A stretch of 64,000 nucleotides of DNA. It comes from Alicyclobacillus mali (GTDB lineage: Bacteria > Bacillota > Bacilli > Alicyclobacillales > Alicyclobacillaceae). Of the stretch, positions 32,419-41,116 are shown in pieces. Made by a program: the position numbers and the translations under genes. The notes under the pieces were generated by a model. It had not been told where the DNA came from, did not search any database, and worked only from the letters and a program-made list of their open reading frames with translations. The stretch is from assembly GCF_017329565.1 (NCBI RefSeq), contig NZ_JAFMTT010000014.1; one strand, written 5' to 3'. Position 1 is the stretch's first letter. Every line of letters starts with the position of its first letter.

Positions 32419-35400
32419 GCAGTTGCCTCCTCACGCAACCGCTGGAATGCCCGGTAGGCGATACGCAGGTCCTCCTCACGATCACATTGATCGAACGGTT
32501 TCTCCCCTTCCGGGTCCACCGGCTCGTAGCCCGACGCCAACAGCCCTTCCATCTGTTTCCGAGCCTTGCCCCGCGGCCACGTGGCCTCACCGCGATCAAT
32601 CCGCCGCTTCAGCAGGTACGCGTCGACCACGTCCTTCGGCACCAGCCGGCCGTGCCGGTCATAGAAGCGGTCGTTGCGTTCGTACTCCTGCAGCACCGGG
32701 AAGTAGACGCGGTAGAGCGTGATGAGTTCCTCCTCAGAAAGTCCATACGCGAGAGCCACCAATGCATCAAGCTCGACCAACGCCTGGCGGCGCTCGTACT
32801 CAGTGCGCAGTGCCACATCCCGCGTCCACTTCGGTCCCAGATGCGCCCACGGCTTCAGCCGACCGTAAGGGTCATCCTTCACGAAGCCATCTTCTGCGAA
32901 CGCTGGGTCATAGAGCTGCTCCCACAGGTCTTTGTAGTAGACCGTAAGGCAGTTCAGCCGCAACGCCCGGGCAATGATGCGCCGCGACAGTACGGGCTCG
33001 GTGGGCAGGGGGAGTTTTTCGAGCTCTGAGTAGACGTGTCCGCGTCCTGTCGTCTTGATAAACGCATCCGCCACGATAGAAAACGTGACTCCAGCAAACA
33101 GTGCCAGCGTCCGCGTATCATCCATGGCGATGCCACGAATGGTATTGACATGCCCCACCCCCGGCGGCACGATGGCGGAAATGAGTGTGCGCTCATTCCC
33201 CGGATTAACCATGTTCCGATGCACCAACCGATACATCTCCAAGAACGAACGTTCGCCGAATCTCGGCGCCCGCCGGTGATACTCCTGCATCTCCACCGCC
33301 GGCACATAGTTGGTTCGAGGCAAATAGTCATCTGGTATCGATTCGAGATCGAGGCGACTATAGTCTCCACTCGACGAGCAACCCTCATTAGGCGTCTGGT
33401 AAAGCGGATTGCCGACGAAAATGTGCGGTCCGTTGAGAATCAGATGGTCGATTCGCGACGGGAACTGGGTGTCACGGCGGATAGTGTGAGTCGTCTTAAC
33501 GTCCGCTGTCTCATGCCAGCACTCGGTACGTCCATACTCCACTCCACTCGCCTCAAGCGACCGCCCCGCCCGCGAGAGGGTCCTTAGCACCTCAAGGGTG
33601 TCCTGGCTGTGCACCACCGGAAGCGGTGTCTCCAACACCGGCTCGTCCGGACTCCCGAACAACGAGTGGAAGAATGCCAATTCACCTTCCGTCACGTGCA
33701 CCACGCGTCGCGGATGTCCGCGCAATTCCCTTTCGCCATTCGCGTTCTTGATGCCAGGTGTCGGCCCCAGCGTGGCAGCGCCGCGCAGGCATCCGTCCAG
33801 CGTGGACGGGTGAAACAGGTTGACCACCATACGGAACGACACGTGCGGCTTTGACTTTGCGGCATAGCAGTTAATGCTGAATAAGGTATTACTATGAACA
33901 TCTGAAAATATCTTCATTTCGTTCGAAAACCGATAATGCCCCTCCAACCGCAGATACGCGTTCCGTCGCAGCGTACCGCCCTTTGTCTCGTCGAACACGC
34001 TGTCCGGGTGCAGCATTCCCAACACACCGGTGTCCGACCCCAGGCGCCACGCTTGACACAAAAAGCCCTTGTAGAGGTTAGTCTTTGAACCTACCAGCTC
34101 CGGATACAATGCCGGGCAGTTGAGCCACGCCTGTTGGCCTTGACGCGAGACATACACGGACAAATAGGCATCCTTGGCCGCCGGGTCCGCCAGGATGGCA
34201 TCGCGCTTTCGCGCCACGGTATCCGCGCTCTCGTCGCGCAACGAGATACGCGGGTCATACTCCGCCAGGATGTCAGCTTCCTTCCATTCAATCGGTACCC
34301 ATGGCGGATTCCCGAGGATGACGTCGAATCCGCCCCGCTCCGCGAACACCTCGCCAAACGCCAGCTCCCAGTGATGGAAGTGCTCCTGGTTCGCCACCTC
34401 GCGGACCACATGCAGCCACGGGTGAGCCTCTAGCACCGCCGGAATCCCGTCGCCGGCGATGTCCGCGGCCGCCACCAGATCTTCCACCGCGTCCAGCCAT
34501 TCCTCGTACGTGGGTAGTTTGGCAGCGCGCGCCACGGGCCAAAACCACAGGCTGCACCAGATGTCGAGGATCCACCGGACGATGGCGTACGCGCTGTGCG
34601 GACCCTCGCGCAGATCTGCCAGTTTCTTGCGCCGTTCCTGTACGGACACCTCGGTATACTCATCCCGCGTCTCGGGCCACACGGTGAGTTTGTCATCCAG
34701 CATCGCGAGAAGCTGTTGCCGCTGCCGGATGGCCCGACTCCACAGCTCGTCGATGGCGGCGGTTAACTTCTGCAGCCGCGCCAAAAGGGCCTTGTCCGTC
34801 ATGCGCTTTGGCGAGCGCTTGCGCCTGGCCGCGATTTCTTTCAGCTCCGCATCGCACAGCCGTTTAACCGCCTTGTCCTTCCCATAGCTGCACATGCCAC
34901 TGTACGGCAACAGGAAGTGGGCAACGAGTCCAGCCTCCGCCAACCCGCCGGTGGGCCGTCGTTCCAGAGGCGTCCGCTCCCAGTCACCCTGCACCAGCAC
35001 CTCGGGCGCGTATCCCGCGCGCCACGCACCGTACAGACTGTTGCCAGCAGCGAGCCGCGCCTCATACCACGGGCCGGCCTGTTGCGCATGGAGCGTGTTG
35101 AGCCACAAGCTGACATGCGCGAGCTCGATGGCGACCGGGTTCTTGTCCACCCCGTAGGCCCGTTTCGCCGTGAGAAAGGCTCGAGCGCGCGCCAACTCCC
35201 GCGGCCGCTGCTCATCCGGAACCCGCTGGCCAAGTTCGCGCTCCTTTTTCTCCAGGTACCGTTCCGCCAGATAGGACACCGCCGCATTGAGAAATGCGCC
35301 GGATCCAAGGGCCGGCTCCAGGACGCGCAGCTCAAGCACCTCGTCCGCCGTCAGGTCCTTCACCTTGTCCTCAAGCGTCAGGCGGACCACCGCTTCCGTT

Positions 35401-36959
35401 AACTCGAGCGGCGTGTAGTAACTGGCGGACTCTGCGCGCTCGCGGCCGCGGGACGCAAAAATGAACGATCCCGCCTCGTAGCACACCCGCTCCACCGTAC
35501 CATCCTCGCATTCGCGCGTGACAAACTCGTCATCGCGAATGCCGAGCACCGTCAGCTTCGACTCAGGCACGAAATAGACAGCGAAGTTCTTGCCGGTGTC
35601 CTTGGCGCGCTTGCACGCATAGAGCCGCTCTGGCGCGAAGAAGCCGCTGTAGGAGAGCAGCTCCTCGTAGACCGCGCCCAGGTGGTTCGTCGTCAGCGTT
35701 GCATAGCTGATGCGGTGCCGGCCGTTTTTGTCCGCCCCCGACAGCGAGAGCAGTTGAATGACCCGCTGCAATACCACGTTGCGGATGCGGATGGAGGAGA
35801 GCAGCGGAGTCGACGCGGGATCGAACAGTTCGCTGCGCAGGCCGTGGATAACAAACCCCGCCTCCTGCGGCCCCTCCACCGGCAGCTGTTGCGTCGGACC
35901 AAGCCCCGGCGGCTCCCCCTCGTTTAGCAGGCGGAACAGGGTATCGAGAGTCTCCTGGAAGTATGTTCCATTGCGAGCTTCATCCGAGACCAGCGGCCTC
36001 GTCTCGAGATCCCTCAATCCCTCCAACGCATACGCGGTGCGGTACTCCTCGCTCTTCATCGGCACAATACCCAGTTCCTCGCGCGACTCCACATAAAAGA
36101 GGAAAATCAGCCGGTAGACGTAGCGCAGACAGTCAAGGGTCAAGCGGCGGGGCAGCGTCGGATCGTTCATGTAGGCCTTGTGGTGCCGCCGCTGGTACTC
36201 GACAAACTCCTGTCCGAGCAGCTCAACCGCCTCGCGGGCCGCGTGCTTCAGGTCTTCCGATACGCCGACTGCCTGGCGCGCCGACTTTTCATCCAGTTGT
36301 GTGTACAGCGCGTCTGCACCCGTGTCCACGAGAATGTCGCGGTGAAACAGGCCGACGATGAGACGCGACTCGCGCTCCGCAGAGACGGTGGAATACAGGT
36401 GTTCCAGGTCCACGGAGAGGTATCGCCGGTCGCCCCACTTCTGTTCGTCGAACAGGCAAATATAGCGACCGCACAACACGATGATATGGCGCGGCCGGGC
36501 GGCTTCCGCAAAGATCGCAGACACCGCCTGCTCCACCGTGGTCAGTTGCGAATCGCTCACGCGCTGCGTCAGCGGCGCCTGGGCCGGAGCCTCATCGTCC
36601 TTGGGCCACGCAGCCGACAACACCGGCACGATGACCTCATGACCAGACCCACACGCCGCGGCAAACAGACGTACGCCACCCCGGTCCGTGGCGAGGAGCG
36701 CAGCATCCTCCTCAAGCCCGTACACACGGTAACCTAACACCTCTGCCACGAGCGCATGCCACTCATGAAGAGGTGCCTCCGCGGACATGTCGGCTCCGTC
36801 CACCAACCGCTCACGCAGCCTCCGAAAGTCGTTACGCAACTGCCGCAGTGTTCTCGCCACAGCATCCGCCGCCGGGACGCGCTGTTTCAGATGCGCCTCC
36901 ACCTCGGACGACAGGTAGTTGTCGATGAAATAGGGGGAGTAGAAATCGTTGTATGCCAT
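32415..36959 (-). CDS. Large Eco57I/DrmMI-like adenine-N6 DNA methyltransferase
   Basis: 1514 residues. Class-gamma N6-adenine methylase motifs: SYYTPLELTE before the SAM loop LEPALGSGAF (548-556), and the catalytic NPPW (884-887) in VILGNPPWVP. A long N-terminal region (to about 500) and a C-terminal target-recognition-like region make it PglX/DrmMI-sized. In DISARM the methylase marks host DNA; as no separate endonuclease gene is present, the same role fits here. Start: ATG at 36959 begins the family-like MAYNDFYSPYFIDNYL but has no clear ribosome site; a GTG at 36971 has GAGAGGGGA upstream, overlapping the SNF2 stop region. Either gives coupling to the upstream gene. Confidence 0.92.
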   Translation of the reverse strand: MAYNDFYSPYFIDNYLSSEVEAHLKQRVPAADAVARTLRQLRNDFRRLRERLVDGADMSAEAPLHEWHALVAEVLGYRVYGLEEDAALLATDRGGVRLFAAACGSGHEVIVPVLSAAWPKDDEAPAQAPLTQRVSDSQLTTVEQAVSAIFAEAARPRHIIVLCGRYICLFDEQKWGDRRYLSVDLEHLYSTVSAERESRLIVGLFHRDILVDTGADALYTQLDEKSARQAVGVSEDLKHAAREAVELLGQEFVEYQRRHHKAYMNDPTLPRRLTLDCLRYVYRLIFLFYVESREELGIVPMKSEEYRTAYALEGLRDLETRPLVSDEARNGTYFQETLDTLFRLLNEGEPPGLGPTQQLPVEGPQEAGFVIHGLRSELFDPASTPLLSSIRIRNVVLQRVIQLLSLSGADKNGRHRISYATLTTNHLGAVYEELLSYSGFFAPERLYACKRAKDTGKNFAVYFVPESKLTVLGIRDDEFVTRECEDGTVERVCYEAGSFIFASRGRERAESASYYTPLELTEAVVRLTLEDKVKDLTADEVLELRVLEPALGSGAFLNAAVSYLAERYLEKKERELGQRVPDEQRPRELARARAFLTAKRAYGVDKNPVAIELAHVSLWLNTLHAQQAGPWYEARLAAGNSLYGAWRAGYAPEVLVQGDWERTPLERRPTGGLAEAGLVAHFLLPYSGMCSYGKDKAVKRLCDAELKEIAARRKRSPKRMTDKALLARLQKLTAAIDELWSRAIRQRQQLLAMLDDKLTVWPETRDEYTEVSVQERRKKLADLREGPHSAYAIVRWILDIWCSLWFWPVARAAKLPTYEEWLDAVEDLVAAADIAGDGIPAVLEAHPWLHVVREVANQEHFHHWELAFGEVFAERGGFDVILGNPPWVPIEWKEADILAEYDPRISLRDESADTVARKRDAILADPAAKDAYLSVYVSRQGQQAWLNCPALYPELVGSKTNLYKGFLCQAWRLGSDTGVLGMLHPDSVFDETKGGTLRRNAYLRLEGHYRFSNEMKIFSDVHSNTLFSINCYAAKSKPHVSFRMVVNLFHPSTLDGCLRGAATLGPTPGIKNANGERELRGHPRRVVHVTEGELAFFHSLFGSPDEPVLETPLPVVHSQDTLEVLRTLSRAGRSLEASGVEYGRTECWHETADVKTTHTIRRDTQFPSRIDHLILNGPHIFVGNPLYQTPNEGCSSSGDYSRLDLESIPDDYLPRTNYVPAVEMQEYHRRAPRFGERSFLEMYRLVHRNMVNPGNERTLISAIVPPGVGHVNTIRGIAMDDTRTLALFAGVTFSIVADAFIKTTGRGHVYSELEKLPLPTEPVLSRRIIARALRLNCLTVYYKDLWEQLYDPAFAEDGFVKDDPYGRLKPWAHLGPKWTRDVALRTEYERRQALVELDALVALAYGLSEEELITLYRVYFPVLQEYERNDRFYDRHGRLVPKDVVDAYLLKRRIDRGEATWPRGKARKQMEGLLASGYEPVDPEGEKPFDQCDREEDLRIAYRAFQRLREEATA

Positions 36960-36978
36960 CAGACCAAGCACGCTTGCG

Positions 36979-39936
36979 TCATCCCCTCTCCAACCGTGCA
37001 CAGATGCGAAGCACCGGCGGTTCGAATTCCAGCATCCGGTCAAGATCATCCAGCACCGCTTGGTACCTCTGCCTTAGCTTCTCCCTTTGGTGCGCAGCCC
37101 GCGCTTGACGAGCTGCCGCCAGACCATCATCGACGTCAAGGTGAAGCTGTGTCGCCGCCAGCGCTTGTTCCAGTGACGCCTGGACACGGGCTCGCGCCGC
37201 CGAAACGCGCGCCTCGAGCTCACGCCGGGCGCTGGTCAGACGTTCGCGCGCAACCTTCTGCGCAGCAGCAAGCACCATGCCGACGTCCAAGTCCCGGCCG
37301 ACTTCCGGATCCCGTTGCGGATTCACCCAGGGTTGGGCCAGCAGCGGATCTCCGGAGCCCTCCCACAAGCGCACATTGACGGCACTCAGGTCCTTGTGCG
37401 CCTCCGCAACGTACCACTCGGCCAGCGCCGGATGGCCGCTTCGCGTCACAGACACCATCTGAATGAGGTAATACCGCCGATCCTCCGGCAGAAACGGCAG
37501 ATAGATGGCGGGTGCTTCCTCAGGTCCGAACAGGCTCAGCGCCCTATCCAGCATCCACTCCGCTACCGGATGGATATCCCACAACAAGTGTTCCTTCAGC
37601 CAGCCACCTTCGTCCGTCGCCGTCTGAATCGCCCGCAATACCCGCCGGGGATCCGTCGTAAGCCGCATTTCCTTCTCCTGTCGGGCTTCCGGCGGCAGAT
37701 TGCGCAATCGATACTGTAGCTCCTCTACCCCGCGGATGACCACTCGAGATTCCGCCGGATAGACCCGGATTTCCTCACGTCGCCGGTCCGGATCATCGAA
37801 CCCGTATTGCTGCCGGAATCGACGCGCCTGATCGGTCAATTCTGCGCTTAAGTCCTCGGCCAGACGGAGCCAGTCGTCATACCAGCCCCAGGCGCGAGCC
37901 TCTGCCACCGCCACCGTCCCCGTGTGACGCGGCAACATGCCCGCTACCGCATCGGTTGCATGTGACGGCAATGCGTTGCCGGCTCCGTTCTGCGCCACGG
38001 ACGCTACGGCTCCAGGCTCCACGGTGTTCTCATGGTCCGCAGCCCCGGTGAGCGGCCACTGAGCCCACTGCGCGGCCTGCTCAAGCCATTCGTCGAAGTC
38101 GAAAGCGAACGGTTGCTCCCCGTCCGTCTCCGCCATTCGGTTCTCGATAGCTTCCTCCTCCGCCTCCGTGGTGTACAGGTGCAGCACCGCCGTCGGATCC
38201 CCTAGTGTGTGTTGGATGGCGTGCATCTTCTCCGCGATTTTCTCGATCACGCGTGTCTCCGCCCGCACATCCTCCGCATCCGTCGTCAACACGAGGTACC
38301 GGATCTCGGGCGATTCCGTCTGCCCAAACCGATCAATCCGGCCGTTGCGCTGCTGCAACCGGATAAAAGACCACGGAATGTCGAAATGGATCAGATGGTG
38401 ACACCGATGATGCAAGTTGACGCCTTCGGACATCACATCCGACGCCAGCAGCAGCCGGACTGGGCTATGTGCTTCGTTGAACTGGCGCACCAAGTCCTCC
38501 TGCTCTGTGTCGGACAGCCGTGCGGTAAAGACCGGCACGACCTCCTCCGCTACCCCGAACTCCTCTCGCAGCGCGTCTTGTAACCGTCGCAGCGTCTCGT
38601 GTCGCTCCGAGAATAGCACCACCCGTGGTGAACGCTCCGATCCGTCCCAGCCCCACTCGCGCAGTGTCCGCACGAGCGCTTGAAACTTGGCCGTTTCCTC
38701 CAGCGGCAGCACCTCCGCCGCCTGGATCAGCGCCGTGAGCTGGGCGATGTCGCTTTCGGCCACCGGTTCGCCGCGTACCTTCCTCTTCTCCAGCGTGCGA
38801 AGCCGGGCACTCGCCGTCTGGACCAACGCCTCTGGGCTCGACAAAAACGACTTCAGCAGCGTGGTGACAAAAAGCTTGTCCTCGTGCCCTCGTTTTCCGT
38901 GCACCACGTGCAGCATCAGGTTGCGGATCTGCCGAAGCACCTCCACCTCGCGGTCCGACGCCGGACACAACACCGTCTCATCATGCACCTTGGGGAACAC
39001 CGCCTGCTGCATGACGTCCGTCTTGAAGCGGCGCACCACCAGGTGATCAATGTCCTCCCGGGTCAGCTTCTTCGCATCCGGCGCCGCCGTGGGATCCAAC
39101 ATTCGAATGAGCGCCGCGAAACTTTCAGGATTCCCGTTGTGTGGCGTTGCCGACGTGAGGATGAGGGCATGGGTCGTCTGCGCGAGTTTTTCCGCCAATC
39201 TGTTGCGATCCGTCCCCGTGTTCGCCACGTTATGGCACTCGTCAATCCATACGATGTCCCACCGACACTGCTCAATGAAGGCACGATATCGCTCGCTCTT
39301 CAGCGTGTCCATGGAGAGGATGACCCGGTCGTAGTGGTAAAACGGATTCTTATTCACAGGAATCTCTCGCCGAATTCGCTCAATCCCGTAGGAGTCAAGG
39401 CGCATCAGCGGAATCGAGAAGCGGGTCCACAGTTCCTTCTGCACTTGCTCTAACATCGCCCTCGTAGTCACGACGAGAATGCGTGCCCCGCGCCCGCGAC
39501 GAATGAGCTCGGCCATCAGAATGCCTGCCTCGATGGTTTTCCCAAGCCCTACGCCGTCCGCGATGAGAATCCGCGGACGCGGTTGGGACAACGCCTTTTG
39601 TGCCGGAACAAACTGATATTCGTTGTCTTCCATGGCGACTCGGCCGCGAATGGTAATCTGCTCGCCCACCCATGGGGTGCGGCTCATCAGTGCGTGCAGA
39701 AACAACCGGCTCCGCCGATATTCCGGCGAATCGTCCTGCACGAACCGCACTGCTGCCGGGTCAATCAACGTCGGTTGATCGATGTTGGTGAGAAATGTCG
39801 CCTCGTAATCTCTCACCGTCTCCGACAGTCCAACCACTTGAAGCGCGTAGTGTCCCAACTGCCGAAGCGGCCTCACTCCTCGCACCAGCCACTCCTCAGA
39901 ACGTATGCGCACGCGGGCACCAACAGGAAACGACAT
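36979..39936 (-). CDS. SNF2-family helicase (DrmD-like), first gene of the defence operon
   Basis: 985 residues. Walker A GVGLGKT (128-134), DECH (232-235), SATPHNGNPE (motif III), the DLVVRRFKTDV-like segment and, in the second RecA domain, LIHFDIPWSFIRLQQRNGRIDRFGQ (motif VI, shown here by its ends LIHFDIPW and RNGRIDRFGQ) define a SNF2/RapA-like translocase. An N-terminal 90-residue domain and a long C-terminal coiled-coil-rich part agree with DrmD of class 1 DISARM (about 1000 residues). Strong ribosome site GAGGAGG eight bases before the ATG. It probably moves along DNA or remodels complexes during recognition of foreign DNA. Confidence 0.92.
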   Translation of the reverse strand: MSFPVGARVRIRSEEWLVRGVRPLRQLGHYALQVVGLSETVRDYEATFLTNIDQPTLIDPAAVRFVQDDSPEYRRSRLFLHALMSRTPWVGEQITIRGRVAMEDNEYQFVPAQKALSQPRPRILIADGVGLGKTIEAGILMAELIRRGRGARILVVTTRAMLEQVQKELWTRFSIPLMRLDSYGIERIRREIPVNKNPFYHYDRVILSMDTLKSERYRAFIEQCRWDIVWIDECHNVANTGTDRNRLAEKLAQTTHALILTSATPHNGNPESFAALIRMLDPTAAPDAKKLTREDIDHLVVRRFKTDVMQQAVFPKVHDETVLCPASDREVEVLRQIRNLMLHVVHGKRGHEDKLFVTTLLKSFLSSPEALVQTASARLRTLEKRKVRGEPVAESDIAQLTALIQAAEVLPLEETAKFQALVRTLREWGWDGSERSPRVVLFSERHETLRRLQDALREEFGVAEEVVPVFTARLSDTEQEDLVRQFNEAHSPVRLLLASDVMSEGVNLHHRCHHLIHFDIPWSFIRLQQRNGRIDRFGQTESPEIRYLVLTTDAEDVRAETRVIEKIAEKMHAIQHTLGDPTAVLHLYTTEAEEEAIENRMAETDGEQPFAFDFDEWLEQAAQWAQWPLTGAADHENTVEPGAVASVAQNGAGNALPSHATDAVAGMLPRHTGTVAVAEARAWGWYDDWLRLAEDLSAELTDQARRFRQQYGFDDPDRRREEIRVYPAESRVVIRGVEELQYRLRNLPPEARQEKEMRLTTDPRRVLRAIQTATDEGGWLKEHLLWDIHPVAEWMLDRALSLFGPEEAPAIYLPFLPEDRRYYLIQMVSVTRSGHPALAEWYVAEAHKDLSAVNVRLWEGSGDPLLAQPWVNPQRDPEVGRDLDVGMVLAAAQKVARERLTSARRELEARVSAARARVQASLEQALAATQLHLDVDDGLAAARQARAAHQREKLRQRYQAVLDDLDRMLEFEPPVLRICARLERG

Positions 39937-40197
39937 GGAAAAGCCTCCTCAAGACAGCGATCATCAAAAACTTCGATGCCTCACCCGGAGCGGTTCCAAA
40001 TGCTCAATAGTGATTCTGTTCTCCAAGAAACCCACGCCACCCGTTTTAGATCATATTGGATTATCGTGGATCGCCGTGGATCTTCATGGTCGGCGGTAGC
40101 GGCTTTCCAACGGCCTTGGACGATGTTTCACGAATGAATTCGTCGCGTAGTAGCACAAATCCTTCCGAGAACCAACAGATTAGAGTGATTTTACTTC
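39937..40197 (-). promoter_or_regulatory. Control region of the defence operon
   Basis: AT-richer than the genes around it. On the minus strand TATGAT (40050-40055) is a good -10, about 115 bp before the SNF2 start. It has no -35; instead two copies of CGTGGATC lie one helical turn apart at 40065-40072 and 40075-40082, covering the -35 position, as expected for an activator site. Apart from this I see nothing. Confidence 0.4.
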
Positions 40198-40368
40198 ATG
40201 GAACGGGCCATTGAATCGATACCATCTCTCGAGCAGAGGTTCCTTGAGGGCTGGACACTTCATCACCCTGGATTACCATGCAAATCGCTCGCTGAGTTGC
40301 TTCGCGCCGCCATTCAGCAGTTCGACGAAGTATTCCTCACTCGGCTTCAAAAACTCGGTACTCGATGA
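40198..40368 (+). CDS. Small hypothetical ORF inside the island
   Basis: 56 residues starting MERAIESIPSLEQRFLEGW and continuing with an amphipathic helix (LAELLRAAIQQFDEVFLTRL). It reads like protein and is divergent from the defence operon, which is the usual place of a regulator, but it has only a weak ribosome site (AGAGTGA) and no family is recognised. It overlaps a 73-codon frame on the other strand. Confidence 0.35.
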   Translation: MERAIESIPSLEQRFLEGWTLHHPGLPCKSLAELLRAAIQQFDEVFLTRLQKLGTR

Positions 40369-40462
40369 AGCTGGATCCGTTGTCATCGTGACACCCACGG
40401 GCACCCCAGGATACGCTGATATCCATGTTTCACCTAATCCATTTATCACCCAAAATACCAAG

Positions 40463-40491
40463 CGAGGCTCCGACCAATGCGGAGCCTCGCT
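40463..40491 (-). terminator. Terminator of the tRNA operon (island-borne)
   Basis: GCGAGGCTCCG and CGGAGCCTCGC, 11 perfect pairs with a seven-base loop, then TTGGTATTTT on the minus strand, 29 bases after the tRNA-Thr end. It lies inside the island. Confidence 0.7.
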
Positions 40492-40518
40492 CATCTTTGC
40501 GCCATTGCACGATAAAAT

Positions 40519-40532
40519 ATGGAGCCACCTGT
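40519..40532. repeat. Right att-like direct repeat within tRNA-Thr
   Basis: ATGGAGCCACCTGT, identical to 23426-23439. Confidence 0.75.
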
Positions 40533-40594
40533 CGGATTCGAACCGACGACCTGCTCATTACGAGTGAGCTGCTCTACCCCTGAGCCAAGGTGGC
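40520..40594 (-). tRNA. tRNA-Thr (anticodon CGT)
   Basis: 75 bases with encoded CCA. Acceptor GCCACCT/AGGTGGC, anticodon loop CTCGTAA, and a T-arm with GGTTCGAATCC. Its 3' end is the integration site of the defence island. Confidence 0.95.
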
Positions 40595-40597
40595 ACG

Positions 40598-40674
40598 TGG
40601 TAGCGGCGGAGGGATTCGAACCCCCGACAGCACGGGTATGAACCGTGTGCTCTGACCAACTGAGCTACGCCGCC
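40598..40674 (-). tRNA. tRNA-Met (anticodon CAT), elongator type
   Basis: 77 bases with CCA. Anticodon loop TTCATAC. The acceptor GGCGGCG/CGCCGCT has a G.U first pair rather than the mismatch of initiator tRNA, and the sequence resembles the elongator tRNA-Met of Bacillus. Confidence 0.9.
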
Positions 40675-40683
40675 ACAATTGCA

Positions 40684-40775
40684 TGGCGGAGAGAGTGGGA
40701 TTCGAACCCACGAGGCGGCGTTGACCGCCTACACGATTTCCAATCGTGCTCCTTCGACCACTCGGACATCTCTCC
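40684..40775 (-). tRNA. tRNA-Ser (anticodon GGA)
   Basis: 92 bases with CCA and a long variable arm (TAGGCGG...CCGCCTC). Acceptor GGAGAGA/TCTCTCC, anticodon loop TTGGAAA. Confidence 0.95.
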
Positions 40776-41116
40776 GCATTTCATTCGATGGAGCCAAGCG
40801 ACGATTGTTATCATAGCAGCATTCTGCCGACTCTGCAAGCACAAAATTTCTCATTTGGGATGTCCATCGCGGGCGAATTGGAACGTCGACTGCAGGCCCA
40901 AATCCGCGCCTGCTCGCGCCGCTCATCGCGCCCACCGGGCCCGTTCACGCGCGGCGCGCCCGCGCCGAAGCGCCCCCGCCAGCGCCACAAGCCCAGGACG
41001 TCCCCTGGGCCTCCATATCGCCGCCCCGCAAGCGAGCTGCCCCGACGGAGCCGACGAGGCGCGGGCAGCAAGGCGCCTCGCGGCGCCCGCCCCCCCTCTC
41101 TCCCTCGCCACCGCGG
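40776..41116. other. Gene-free stretch upstream of the tRNA operon
   Basis: The first 60 bp hold the tRNA promoter. The rest is very GC-rich with repeated GCGCC runs and a small dyad GCCCAGG-ACGTCC-CCTGGGC (40991-41010), perhaps part of a terminator for the HAD gene. Open frames here are Arg/Gly/Pro-rich shadows. Confidence 0.6.
40810..40838 (-). promoter_or_regulatory. Promoter of the tRNA-Ser-Met-Thr operon
   Basis: TTGCAG, 17 bases, TATGAT on the minus strand, 35 bases before tRNA-Ser. Confidence 0.7.

Larger units (their letters stand above)
23426..40532. mobile_element. Genomic island in tRNA-Thr carrying an ARMADA/DISARM-like defence operon
   Basis: A 17.1-kb segment bounded by a 14-bp direct repeat, one copy being the tRNA-Thr(CGT) 3' end. 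Site-specific integrases commonly use tRNA 3' ends and leave such repeats. The content is a four-gene defence operon, one small open frame and a 580-bp AT-richer control region. No integrase, transposase or plasmid gene is visible, so the element is either mobilised from elsewhere or has lost its integrase. Confidence 0.7.

Noticed and set aside
32415..36959. PglX of a BREX system
   Set aside because: The methylase is PglX-sized, but no PglZ, BrxC or Lon-like gene is present, and the SNF2 plus YprA-like partners point to the DISARM/Druantia group.
23499..39936. Complete DISARM class 1 locus
   Set aside because: No separate drmA/drmB pair and no phospholipase-D-type drmC; a single giant helicase takes their place.
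40065..40082. CRISPR-like repeats
   Set aside because: Only two 8-mers 10 bp apart; no array is present anywhere in the window.
40273..40494. 73-codon minus-strand frame in the island
   Set aside because: Its first part is one arm of the tRNA-operon terminator and it has no ribosome site.
40790..40798. Third copy of the att-like repeat (ATGGAGCCA)
   Set aside because: Only nine bases match, which is expected by chance at this scale.
40811..41071. Open frames in the GC-rich gap beside the HAD gene
   Set aside because: Arg/Gly-rich composition, mutually overlapping, no ribosome site.
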